The notes under the pieces are model-generated. The model was not told where the DNA came from. It saw only the letters and a list, made by a program, of their open reading frames with translations, and made no database searches. A program made the position numbers and the translations under genes. A stretch of DNA of 64,000 nt. Origin: Erinaceus europaeus. Taxonomy: Eukaryota > Chordata > Mammalia > Eulipotyphla > Erinaceidae. Location of the stretch: the NCBI RefSeq assembly GCF_950295315.1, contig NC_080170.1, forward strand, positions 99,963,632 through 100,027,631. Direction: 5' to 3'. Positions 11,245-21,211 of this stretch are shown here, piece by piece (within the stretch, counting starts at the first letter, position 1; each line of letters begins with the position of its first letter).

Positions 11245-12535
11245 GAAAAGGAGTTATGAATGAGGCAGGAAATGCAACCAGACTTTGCAAGTGCAGACTA
11301 GCACTTGGACCTGCAAAATCCTGAGTCCCAAAGGAATTGCTTTTCTCATTTCTGTCTCTCTGAAATCATGTGGTCATTCTTATGTCTGCCTTTTGCACTC
11401 TTCCTTCATTCATGTTACCTCTCTGTGCTTTGATTTCCTCAAATATAAAGTTAGGGTAGTGGTACAGCCTTAATTCAAGTTTAAATCTTTGGTATAGCTA
11501 TGAGTCAATTTATTCATAAAGAATGTTTAAGGTGGGCTGAGCAGTGACAATATATTTTTTCTGAGACTCAAAAGACTCTTTTGTTTAGTATTTATAAAAA
11601 CAAAGCTGTATCATGATCAAAGATGTGTTTGATTTAGAAAATTTATGCCAAAACATAAACAGTAGTCCATTATATTTTTAAGAGTTTTGGACATGATTTG
11701 TTTCCTATCTTGAATTTGGTACTTTCTAAAATGATGATGTATAAATTGAGTCATTTAATATATTTAGAAAAATAGAATGTTTTTTTCCTATTTTTTTCAT
11801 GAGTTTTATCTATTCCATGCTATTTGTCATCCCTATCTCCTCAGTCAGCTACTTGTGATTGTAATTCTTTACAACTGACCTTCCAAATCTACATTAAACT
11901 CACTACCTCATTATCTCTACAGATTATGGAGGCAGTAATGTGCATCACAGAAGTCACTAAACTGGAATAATTAAAGGAGAATGATTTATTTAGTAGCAGG
12001 ATAGAAGCTACCAAACCCATGAAAAGCAGTAGATTTTAAGAGAGTTTTAGAACAAGTAATTTGAACCAAATTATTCTCTTAAATCTCTCAGGACTGTTGG
12101 TCTTTCATCTCTGTCTCTTTCTATACACCCTTCATTATCTTTTGTTATAAAGAAGTTTTTTTTTTCAACATTTCTAATCACATAGCAGAAAATTTCCAAC
12201 CTCCTCCAAAGATTAGATATCATATTAGACCTAAGGTCTAAATAGAGATTGTGGTGAGCTAAGCTCAAGAACTGGGCCCCCAGAATCTGTACATTTGTGA
12301 CTTTTCTTTAGAATGTTATTTTCCCAAAATATTTTAATAATGTTTCTTTTCAACTGAGTCTAAGCTCAATTATCCCACTATAAGAGAGAACTTCTCAGAT
12401 AGCTTTTATATGCTATTCCTCTCAAAAATGTATTGTTATTTATTTATCCTATTTTTTCATACTATCTGAAATCCCCAATCCATCAGATTATAAATTCTGT
12501 GAGGAACCTGGTGATGACACCCCTGGTACTGAATA
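11245..12535. other. AT-rich DNA, no recognised feature
   Basis: Nothing recognised. Confidence 0.45.
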
Positions 12536-12559
12536 CACATTTTTATTCATGAGCAGTTG

Positions 12560-12765
12560 CTTTCAAGAGACCAATCCTCACCAGCAGGGGCTACATTTTA
12601 TGAAAGGTGGAGCAGGTGTCTCCCTTTCTCTCTGTATTCCTCTTTCTCGTACACTGCACTGTCTCTCAGCCTCCATGAAACAAATAGCTTCTTCAAATGG
12701 GATAGTCATGCAAGCATCAAATCTGAACAATAATCCCAATGGCAAAAAATTTTTTAAAGAAATAT
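12560..12765 (+). mobile_element. SINE remnant, old A2-type, 3' half
   Basis: Body and tail only: 'ggagcaggtgtctccctttc', 'ctctcagcctccatgaaaca', 'aaatgggatagtcatgcaag', 'aacaataatcccaatggcaa', then A-rich sequence. This follows the 3' extension of the A2 copy immediately downstream (12790-13080), with many differences. Confidence 0.55.
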
Positions 12766-12789
12766 AAACTCTATGAAGATACAATTTAT

Positions 12790-13080
12790 GGGAGTCAGGC
12801 AGTAGTGTACCAGGTTAAGCACACATAATACAAAGCACAAGGACCCAAGCAAGGATTCCTGTTTGAGCCCCAGGCTCCCCTCCTGTGGGGGGTGAGGGAG
12901 TTACTTCACAAGTGATGAAGCAGATATTGCAGGTGTCTATCTTTCTCTCTCCCTTTCTGTCTTCCCCTACTTTCTCAATTTCTCTCTGTTCTATCCAATG
13001 GAGGAACAAAATGGCCTCCAGGAGCAGTGGATTCGTAGTGTAGGCACTGAGCCTCAGCAATAACACCAGAGGCAAAAAAA
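12790..13080 (+). mobile_element. SINE, family A2 with target duplication
   Basis: The head is 'gggagtcaggcagtagtgta', then 'caggttaagcacacataata', 'cctgtttgagcccc', the CT-rich body, and the 3' extension 'ctccaggagcagtggattcg' and 'gtaggcactgagcctcagca'. It is flanked by 'aagatacaattt' at 12776-12787 and 13081-13092. Confidence 0.9.
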
Positions 13081-13092
13081 AAGATACAATTT

Positions 13093-13965
13093 GTTTTATG
13101 CACAGCTTTATCCTATATACTTGGAAGAGTGTCATAAATGTACTAAAAATTCAAAAGAAGACTGATGAATTTAGAGGTTAGCAAGTTAGTTAATGATAGT
13201 GTACAGAAAGAGACAGGAAAGCAATTAATTGTTTTACAAATTGTTCTCATGATATGTGATGATTTGAAGTTCCACAAATCCTCATACTGAAGTCGAGTCC
13301 AACTTACTGAAGACTCTTTACATTGGAAAACCCTAGCATGCTTATTTAACATGAGACATCTGCAAGACAAACATGGACTACCTGATAAAATTGAGGTCTT
13401 GTGTCATTTCCAGTTTTCTCTCTTAAATCATTTCAAAACTTAGAATCATGTTATTTTGCTGAACTGGAAATTTTGGCCACAGATGTGAAATGATTTCAGG
13501 GCACAGATTTTAACAGCTGCAATTCAACATAACATTTAACTGATTTCTTCCTCTGGATTTTCATAATTTCAGGATTTAAGGCAGTTTATAGGCAGACAGA
13601 GCTTTTCACAGGAGATCATCATATTTGCAACACTATACTATTCTACTACAGACTAACACAACACCTTTCTTGTAAAAATCAATCTTAGTGTATGCCAAGA
13701 AAATAAGAGACAAGGATTATTAAGTGTTTCACCATCCAAAAATGCGATCAATTCACTGTTCTGAATGAAGGAATTCCCATTATTTGCATTGTTAAACATA
13801 TCTTCTCCAATGGTCTATTAATTATAATTCCACTATCTGATAAATCTCTGTCAAGTTATCATGTGGTAGGAAGGCAAGATAGCTGACTTAACTGCACCAA
13901 ATCAGATGTATCAGGATACCAGAAATGTAGACAAGCTCTCCAAAAAATTAACTGAGAGTCAAGAT
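13093..13965. other. AT-rich DNA, no recognised feature
   Basis: Nothing recognised. Confidence 0.45.

Positions 13966-13968
<3 letters not shown>

Positions 13969-13998
<30 letters not shown>
13969..13998. repeat. (TC)n microsatellite
   Basis: A simple CT run of about 15 units, followed by a short GTGTGTG stretch. Confidence 0.95.
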
Positions 13999-14001
<3 letters not shown>

Positions 14002-14004
14002 TGT

Positions 14005-14765
14005 GTTAACTTCCTTTCTTTTTTAACAATGACTTTTTAACTTATTTTTGTTAACATAGTTTAGATTGACCATACAGGTTTTCTGCCTTTTACCATCTTT
14101 TAATTTAAGTCCAGTATGTATTATATTGATTCTAAATTTAGACTTTAAGAATCTGGACAGGATAACATACTGCATGATCTTATATCATGACTATATTATC
14201 GGATGGGCTTATGATTACATTCTGGTTTCACTTGGACCACTGCCTACAAGGAGAGTGCAAATTCAGATTATTTGAAAAGGTAGGGAGTGAAAAGGTAAGT
14301 AATGAAGGACACTATCTCTTGCAGAACTTCTGCAATACTGGCAGTGGAGGAAAATATTACTGCAGCTCACTGCTCCCCTCTGGCACTTCAATGATCAGAG
14401 ACCATTTCCTCTACTTACCAGTTGAAATCCTCCATGTCCAAATATGTAGCCATATATAGGAACTCCAACATATATTTATTTCATAAATAAATGACTGAAT
14501 CATAATTTATGCATAAGAAATAATGTAGAAATTACTATTAAACAGAAAATTATATGCCAGAAGTAAAGGGGAATACTATGAAGCCATATCACAAATAATG
14601 GAAATATACTTTATGAATCTTGGGTGCTGAGAGTATAATATTCTAGGACTTACACCATAGAAAAATTTTCAAACGATACAAATAACCCTCAAATTCTTAA
14701 ATAACCTAAACTTTATTCATTAAGAATGAGGAAGTCGTTCTGGGATCTGTTGCAATTTACACTAT
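14005..14765. other. AT-rich DNA, no recognised feature
   Basis: Nothing recognised. Confidence 0.4.
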
Positions 14766-14784
14766 AATCCTCATTAGTCTTTTA

Positions 14785-14999
14785 ATTTTTTTAAATTATC
14801 TTTATTTACTAGGCAGAGATCACCAGAAATTGAGAGTGTAGGGGGATATCAAGAAGGAGAGAGAGACAGAGAAACACCTGCAGCCCTGCTTCACCACCCG
14901 TGAAGCTTTCCCCATGAAGATGGGAACTGGGGCCTTGAACCTGGGTTCCTGTGCGTTGTAATATGTGTGCTCAACCAGGTGCACCACCAGCCAGCCCCC
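14785..14999 (-). mobile_element. SINE, family B, antisense
   Basis: The reverse complement has a 'ctggctggtggtgcacctgg' head, 'ttgagcacacatattacaac', 'caggttcaaggcccc', 'gaaagcttcacgggtggtga', 'agcagggctgcaggtgtttc' and a tail beginning 'gcctagtaaataaa'. Confidence 0.9.
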
Positions 15000-15237
15000 C
15001 AACTGTTCTGTAAGAGTCATCTCTCCAGCCTACTACAACATCACACTAATAAAGTTCTGAGATGCATTGGAGATGGACAGATTATAGTAAAGATGTAGAA
15101 AATACTAACAAAAATTTCATCACCACTACTGACACTAATATTTACAAACCGTTTTCTTATGCATAGAATTACACTTTTATCTACTACAATGCTTTCATAT
15201 TTGTCTTTTTTAACTTGAGGATAAGATTATCAGTCGA

Positions 15238-15525
15238 GAGAGTCGGGTGGTAGCGCAGCAGGTTAAGCGCACATGGAGTCAAGCTTAAGGATCAGCATAA
15301 GGTTCCCGGTTTGAGCCCCCAGCTCCCCACCTGCATGGGAGTCGCTTCACAGGCAGTGAAGCAGGTCTGCAGGAGTCTATCTTTATCTCCCCCTCTCTGT
15401 CATCCCCTCCTCTCTCCATTTCTCTCTATCCTATCCAGCAACGACGGTGTCAATAACAATAACTACAAAAAAACAAGGGTGACAAAAGGGAATAAATAAA
15501 TATTTTTAAGAAATTTTAAAAAAGT
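15238..15525 (+). mobile_element. SINE, family A with target duplication
   Basis: The head is 'agagtcgggtggtagcgcag', with an A-box-like 'tagcgcagcagg' and a B-box-like 'ggtttgagccc', then 'gaagcaggtctgcagg' and tail 'caaaagggaataaataaata'. The duplications 'aag(a/t)ttatcagtcga' lie at 15223-15237 and 15522-15536 with one mismatch. Confidence 0.95.
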
Positions 15526-15536
15526 TTATCAGTCGA

Positions 15537-16945
15537 AAGCACATACAATATTATTAATAGGAAAAGAAGTAGTGCTGCATCTTTGTTACAATGTTAAATG
15601 TTATAAATTTAAGATATTAGGACACTTTTACTAAAGGTATTGATAATTAGACAACACTGAGGAGCTAAGAGATAAGCATCAGGCTTTCCAGGAGAAAGTA
15701 AAGTGGGAAGGTAAAGTGAACAGCCTATTATGTGTTTTTCAAACAAATGAAAACATGATGAAGCAGCTCAGAGATATGCCTACCTCTTAAACAGATAACA
15801 TAGCTTTTAGAAAGCTGCCAATATACCCAATATACTAGTAGTGCTGTTTGGCTTGCAACACATTAAAATGAAGTGGGTGTCCTTCATTCCTCTATTTATA
15901 TTGTGAATATATGTAGATTTTAAATGAGAAAACCCTCTAAAGATAGTCTAAAGACTACAATTCCTAAACAGTTTATACCTAATGTGTTTCCAGGAGAATG
16001 TCACATATTTTTTTCCACTTCACCATTCTTTAAGAGAATGTAAGTTTGACAAACACACCTCATCCAACCACAGAGCATCATACATTATAAAAACTAGTTT
16101 AAAAGCATACTCCTCTTGCCCTTGAGTTGACTCTGCCTAAAAAAGATTTGCAATCACAAAATGTCAAAGAAAATAATGAGAATTAAACTCAAAGTCAGTA
16201 GATGGTGTTCTGGGGAGCCTTCAGGCACACTTAGAGGATTTTACCAAGTGAAGACTTTAGTTTTTTGTTTTGATTCCTTAGCAATAAGTATAAGGAAGCT
16301 AGACAAAGGGAATAACATAGACTGTGGGAAAAGTGAAGAATAAGATAGTGTAACCGTTGTGCCCATCTTACAAAAAAAAAATCAATAGATGGATTCAATC
16401 ACACCGTAATTCCAACATGGGAATCATATTTCCTCTATTTTGTGCATTTACTTTTCAGTATCTTACATTAAATCTATACAGAGAGATTTTGTGATAATAT
16501 GCATAATATTAAAACACTGAGGTAATCTTATGATTATAGCCTGTAAAGTTTATTAAAATCCAAACTTAAAAATGAATATCTGTGATTCTTTTGGAATCAG
16601 ACTTATGAAAATTTAGCACCATATGTGGGTTGTAACATGTAATTTCAAAAAAAAAAAGTAAATTAAGAGGTATCCATGGTACATGGTACACCCCAAATGA
16701 ATGGCACTAAGGGGATACTCAGTGAAGTTGTTGAAATTTAAAATTAGGAAGTTTTACAAACATAAATTAAAATTAAATTCAAATTACTAGTAAAGAAAAA
16801 AGTATTTCTAGAGCCAGCCCTCAACAAATATATCTTTTAAGGAAAATGTGAGCCAAAATCTTTATATCCAGACAATTGCAGTGGTCAGTTATTAGTATGA
16901 AGCATCTGAATAATTTTGACTCCGGGAATATTACCGAAATATATT
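15537..16945. other. AT-rich DNA, no recognised feature
   Basis: I see no repeat family. The 60-codon frame at 16161-16343 has no motif. Confidence 0.4.
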
Positions 16946-17016
16946 TAATGGCTAGTGAGATAACTCATCTGTTAAGATACCTGCTTTGCCATGTACCTAA
17001 CCCATGTTTGAATCTT

Positions 17017-17225
17017 TTCTTTTTTTAATTATTTATTGGATAGAGACAGCCAGAAATCAAGGAGAATGGGGGTGATAGAGAGGGAGAGAGACAGAGAGAC
17101 ACCTGCAGCACTGCTTTATCACTTGTGAAGCTTTCCCCCTGCAGGTTGGGACCAGGGGCTTGAACCTGGGTCCTTGAGCACTAACATGTGAGCTCAACCA
17201 GGTGTGCCACCACCTGGCCCCTCAG
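17017..17225 (-). mobile_element. SINE, family B, inserted in family C
   Basis: An antisense B copy, ending in reverse complement at 'ggggccaggtggtggcacac' (about 17203-17222). The 11-bp duplications 'gtttgaatctt' are at 17006-17016 and 17226-17236. Confidence 0.95.
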
Positions 17226-17257
17226 GTTTGAATCTTGACATACTACATGGGAATATT

Positions 17258-17474
17258 TTTTATTATTTATTTATTTTTATTTATTTATTATTGGATAGAG
17301 ACAGAGAGAAATTGAGAGGGGAGAGGGAGATAGGGAGGAAGAGAGAGAGATATCTGAAGCTCTACTTCACCACTCATGAAGCTTTTCCCCTACAGATGGG
17401 GACCAGGGGCTTGAACTTGGGTCCTTGAGCATTGTAATGTGTGCGTTTAACCAGGTGATTCAACGCCTGGCCCC
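17258..17474 (-). mobile_element. SINE, family B, second insertion in the same family C host
   Basis: An antisense B copy with a (TTTA)n start from its reversed tail. The perfect 16-bp duplications 'actacatgggaatatt' are at 17242-17257 and 17475-17490. Confidence 0.97.
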
Positions 17475-17624
17475 ACTACATGGGAATATTAAGGCACTAG
17501 AGGAAGATTCAGTGCTAAGGTATTTCTCTCTCTCTTTCACTCTCTCTCTCTCTGCTACTATCACTATATCTCTCTCTGAGTCAGATCAGGTGATAAAGTT
17601 TTTCATGCACAAGGCCCAGATGCA

Positions 17625-18460
17625 CAATACATGTATGTGTGTATGCATACACATATGTATATAACAGAAAGGAGTGGAGGCCAAAATGCCCAGAGAGGAT
17701 CTATGTTTATTCCCATCCTCCTGAAACAACAGAAAAAACAAGAATGTTACATAGAAGTTTTTAGAATAACAGGAATAGAATAACACAGGAAAGGACCTTC
17801 ATAGCAAAGGGACAAATGTTCAGCATCTAGGCAGAGAGAAAACAAAAATGCCATGACAAGCTGCAATAAGGAAAAGATCTATAAGATACTTAACTCCTAG
17901 AAACCCGAGTTCATTAAAATTCTGTTCCTACAACTTCACAACAAGAGACAATAACCAAAAGCTATAAACCAGGAGGTAGTTATGTTAATAGCCTGTCCAA
18001 TACTGTCTGTAGCTGTTGAAAGCATCCCAGGTGTACAACACAGTGCACTCTGAGAATGGGTTCAGGGAGGAATCCTCCTTTGCTAGGTCACAGTCTGCCA
18101 GACTCTTTTAAGCAACATTAGAGTATGCACAGCCATACCTGGATGGAGGGCACTGCACCTATCTGATCTGAAACCAGAACCATGGCAATTAAGTGACTGC
18201 TCAACACTTAGCAAACTCAAACTTCTGGTTACTAATAAGACCCCTGTTCAAGTCTTCATAGATTATAAAACATAGTGAGAAGTCAGAAGGTATTACCACA
18301 CTGGTAGGCCAAGAAGGTAACTTGAACATAACCCCAGATTCTACAGAGCTATGTAAAGTTCCTAGATAGAAACTATGGTCCTAAGAATGGTCACCAAAAT
18401 GAGAAGTTCAATGGAGAGAACCTCATTAAAGTTAGAGAAAGCACAACAGGTGTCATCCAG
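17625..18460. other. Unassigned sequence upstream of an older L1
   Basis: It contains no long frame. From about 18460 on, the sequence is recognisably L1 ORF1-like, so this part may be the 5' UTR of the same older L1. I cannot prove that from the sequence alone. Confidence 0.35.
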
Positions 18461-18469
18461 AAATCAGAG

Positions 18470-18926
18470 AAGTAAAATATGTAATTGTTGAGCTTTTAAA
18501 AGTACAGTAGAGATAAATACCAACATAAAGAGAGAAGCCAAAAATCAAAGTTGTACACTGGAGGATAGGAGAAAGGAAACCACTAAAACAAAACAAAACA
18601 AAACAAAAGAAACTATGAAAACATCAAACAGAGCAATATGTACATCAGTGAGGTGCCAGAATTTTTATTTGAAAGAATTTTTGAGAATTCCTCAAATAGA
18701 AGAAATTGAGAAATTCTTCAAATAGAAGAAGTAGACAGTCAGATCCAGATAGTTGGAATACTTTCAGATAAACCAAGACAATTGCACACTAAGACATACA
18801 ATAACGAAAACAGCAAAAATCAAAAACAAAGAATTTAAAAATCAGCATGAGAAAAATAAGGAGATAGATATAAGGGAACCCCCATGGAACTATCAGACAA
18901 TTTCTCAATAGAAAATCTAGAGTCCC
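18470..18926 (+). mobile_element. Older L1, ORF1 region, left part (host of the full-length L1)
   Basis: Phrases such as 'cagtcagatccagatagttg', 'gcacactaagacatacaata' and 'tcagacaatttctcaataga' follow the RNA-binding part of L1 ORF1 with heavy decay. The sequence resumes without loss after the inserted L1 at 26379 ('cagataaacaaaaaatgaag', 'gaattcattaccactaactt'). The left edge is unclear. A roughly 27-bp near-tandem duplication lies at 18690-18738. Confidence 0.7.
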
Positions 18927-18940
18927 GAGAGAGTTCCAGG

Positions 18941-18950
18941 AAGATGGCGG
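18941..18950 (+). promoter_or_regulatory. YY1-like site, first L1 promoter unit
   Basis: AAGATGGCGG lies 15 bp from the element start. YY1 binds AANATGGCGG-type cores. In human L1 a YY1 site near the 5' end fixes the transcription start. Position and core fit, but binding is inferred. Confidence 0.65.
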
Positions 18951-19399
18951 ACTGAGAAGCTGCTAGCAGCGTGAGCTCTGATCACATCTTCTGGAAACGG
19001 TAGGATTTTCTGCCTTTAGCAGGCCAGTCAATAAGGGGTCCTAGTGGTGACACCAAGGAGGTGACTATAATTTAACTTGGGTTAAGAATTAGAGTAAAGG
19101 TGGCACGGACTAGCGGGCGGGCTGCCCCAGACTTCCCAGGCGGCGCCGGGCAAGGCGAGTGTGCCGGGCATTGTCCTCCGCCCGGGAAGGCGGCTCCTCC
19201 GCAGGTTGCAGAGCACTGCTGGGCGGCGGGCAGAGGACCTGGAGGGAGCACTATAGCTCGGGGGCTTTCTCTTGGGAGTCTCCAGGGACCACCGCGACCC
19301 TGAGGGCAGATACGAAGACTTCTTAAGTATAGCTCTCATTGGATCAAAGGATTTGGAGCTAGTTTTCATTTTAGAGAAATCCTTTAAAAAAGTCTGGAC

Positions 19400-19417
19400 G
19401 GGGGGGGGGGGGGGGGG
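19400..19417. repeat. (G)18 tract at the promoter-unit junction
   Basis: Eighteen consecutive G directly precede the second 'ttcccggaagatggtggact' start. The run could form a quadruplex. Its length may also be an assembly estimate. Confidence 0.9.
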
Positions 19418-19425
19418 TTTCCCGG

Positions 19426-19435
19426 AAGATGGTGG
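19426..19435 (+). promoter_or_regulatory. YY1-like site, second L1 promoter unit, altered
   Basis: AAGATGGTGG, the counterpart of 18941-18950, with C-to-T in the core CG. This would be expected to weaken binding. Confidence 0.55.
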
Positions 19436-20252
19436 ACTGAGAAGCTGCTAGCCACTGAGCTCCGAACACATCTCCTGGAAACAGTAGGATTTTCTGCCTT
19501 TAGCAGGCCAGTCAATAAGGGGTCCTAGTGGTGACACCAAGGAGGTGACTATAACTTAATTTGGGTTAAGAATTAGAGTAGGGAAAAAAAATTCTTTTTT
19601 CTTCCTTTTAATTTTCAAGCATACCTCCTTCCCCCCCCCCATAAGCAGTCCCTGGGGACCAGCTCCTAGCAGGATACCCCACACCACCAAACAGGGTGCT
19701 TTTTTGAATTCACTGAAACACATTTGGGAATTTCCTTGCACTGCTCTTTAATTACAACTCTTTTTCTTATCTTCTCCCTTTTCTCTCTCTTGTCTCTCTC
19801 TCTCTTTTTTCTTTTTTTTAATCTTGTCATACACTTCTTCCTTCTTATTTGCCTTTCTGAAATTGTGAATTATTTTGGGGAAGAAATCTGACTCAGAGTG
19901 GACTCTCTATGTGTGTATCTCTGCTCTAGTTTCCTTTCCCCTCTTGTTACCCCTAGAATATACAGTGGATAGTAGATTTGCATAACTGTCTATTCTTGCT
20001 ATCCTCTCTTTCTTTTCTCTTTCTTCACTGGGATTTAGTTACTATTTTTTCACGGACTGGAGAAATTGTTTGGCTAACTGGTAACGATTAAACTACTTCA
20101 ATACTTACTTTACTTGCTACTGTAATTCCGGAGGTTGGTGAGTGCAATTGTCATAAAGGTATTTAATACAGTGTTACTTGTACTCAGGACACAACAACGG
20201 AGGAACAACAGAGCATTAAAAAAAAAAGAAAAGAAACACATAAATAAAAAAA

Positions 20253-21166
20253 ATGGGTAGATCAAAAACAAATAAAACTGCTACTCCAATGAATGAAGAC
20301 AAGAGCCCAGAAGAAACTACAAATAGCCAGAAGTAACCATAGATAAGAAAAGTATGCAAGCAATAATAAACTTATTAATCACAGAAATGAAAACAACATT
20401 GGAGGAAAGGAATGGCAGTATTAGGGAAACAACAGTTGAGACCCCCAAGGAAAATACTGATTATCTTGAGGCAATTAGAGAACTGAAAGCTGAAATAGCT
20501 GTAATGAAGAAAGAAGCTGAGGCAAGGGAAAGCAGACTAACAGAAGCAGAAAACAGAATTAGTCAGACAGAGGATGAGTTAGAGAAAACAAAGAAAGAGG
20601 TGAAAGAGCTTAAAAAGAGATTGAGAGACACTGAAAACAACAACAGAGACATATGGGATGATCTCAAAAGAAGTAACACTCGTATAATTGACCTGCCAGA
20701 GGAAGAAAGAGAGGAAGGGGAAGAAAACATTCTAGAGGAAATAATACAAGAAAACTTCCCAGACCTGAATAACAGAAAGGACATCAAGATTCAAGAGGCC
20801 CAGAAAGTACCAAAAAGAATCAACCCAGACCTGAAGACACCAAGACACATCATAGTCACAATGAGAAGAAGTAAGGATAAAGAAAGGATCCTAAAGGCTG
20901 TAAGAGAGAAACAAAAAGTCACATACAAGGGAAAACCCATAAGTTTATCTGCAGACTTCTTCACTCAAACTCTGAAAGCCAGAAGGGAGTGGCAAGATAT
21001 CTATTGAGCCCTGAATGAAAAAGGGTTTCAACCAAGGATAATATATCCTGCTAGACTTTCATTCAAAATAGATGGAGGGATCAAAACCTTCTTAGATAAA
21101 CAACAGTTAAAGGAGGCAACCATCACCAAGGCGGCCCTGAAAGAGGTTCTAAAAGACCTCTTATAA
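20253..21166 (+). pseudogene. L1 ORF1 (RNA-binding chaperone), frameshifted and interrupted
   Basis: L1 ORF1p is a trimeric nucleic-acid chaperone that coats L1 RNA. ATG 20253 opens 27 codons (MGRSKTNKT...) to a TAA at 20334-20336. The main frame, from about 20337 (ATG 20354), is offset by one base, implying a 1-bp loss. Residues about 15-110 of the 217-residue frame are strongly heptad-like (EIAVMKKEAEARESRLTEA), the trimer coiled coil. NTRIIDLPEEE starts the RRM-like domain, and TPRHIIVTM, YKGKPISLSADF and ARREWQDIY follow. A TGA at 21005-21007 cuts the C-terminal domain. The same frame continues through RIIYPARLSF to TAA at 21164-21166, so the TGA is a simple nonsense change, probably at an Arg CGA codon. 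Without these two lesions the protein would be about 300 residues, near the family length. Confidence 0.93.
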
Positions 21167-21211
21167 ACAAGAACATCACTATAATCAGAGCAAACAAATT
21201 TTTTTAGAACA

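Larger units (their letters stand above)
16949..17590 (+). mobile_element. SINE, ancient family C, split by two later family B SINEs
   Basis: With the two B insertions left out, the host reads 'ggctagtgagataactcatc', 'ctgctttgccatgtacctaa', 'cccatgtttgaatcttgaca', 'tactacatgggaatattaag', 'gcactagaggaagattcagt' and a CT-rich end. This pattern recurs at 41465, 50200, 51520, 53115 and, antisense, 63505. It gives a relative age order: C is older than B. Confidence 0.75.
18927..20252 (+). promoter_or_regulatory. L1 5' UTR with duplicated promoter start
   Basis: The first about 170 bp (18932-19100, 'ttccaggaagatggcggact' onward) recurs at 19420-19583 with few changes. Between them lie a CpG-rich block (about 19100-19310), about 90 bp of ordinary sequence and a run of 18 G (19400-19417). 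It is the only CpG-rich stretch of this kind in the window. The duplicated unit resembles the promoter-monomer strategy known in rodent L1s, but only one full unit and one partial one are present. Confidence 0.85.

Noticed and set aside
19100..19310. CpG-rich block, possible CpG-island promoter of a host gene
   Set aside because: It lies inside the L1 5' UTR, between duplicated L1 promoter units, so it is better explained as L1 sequence.
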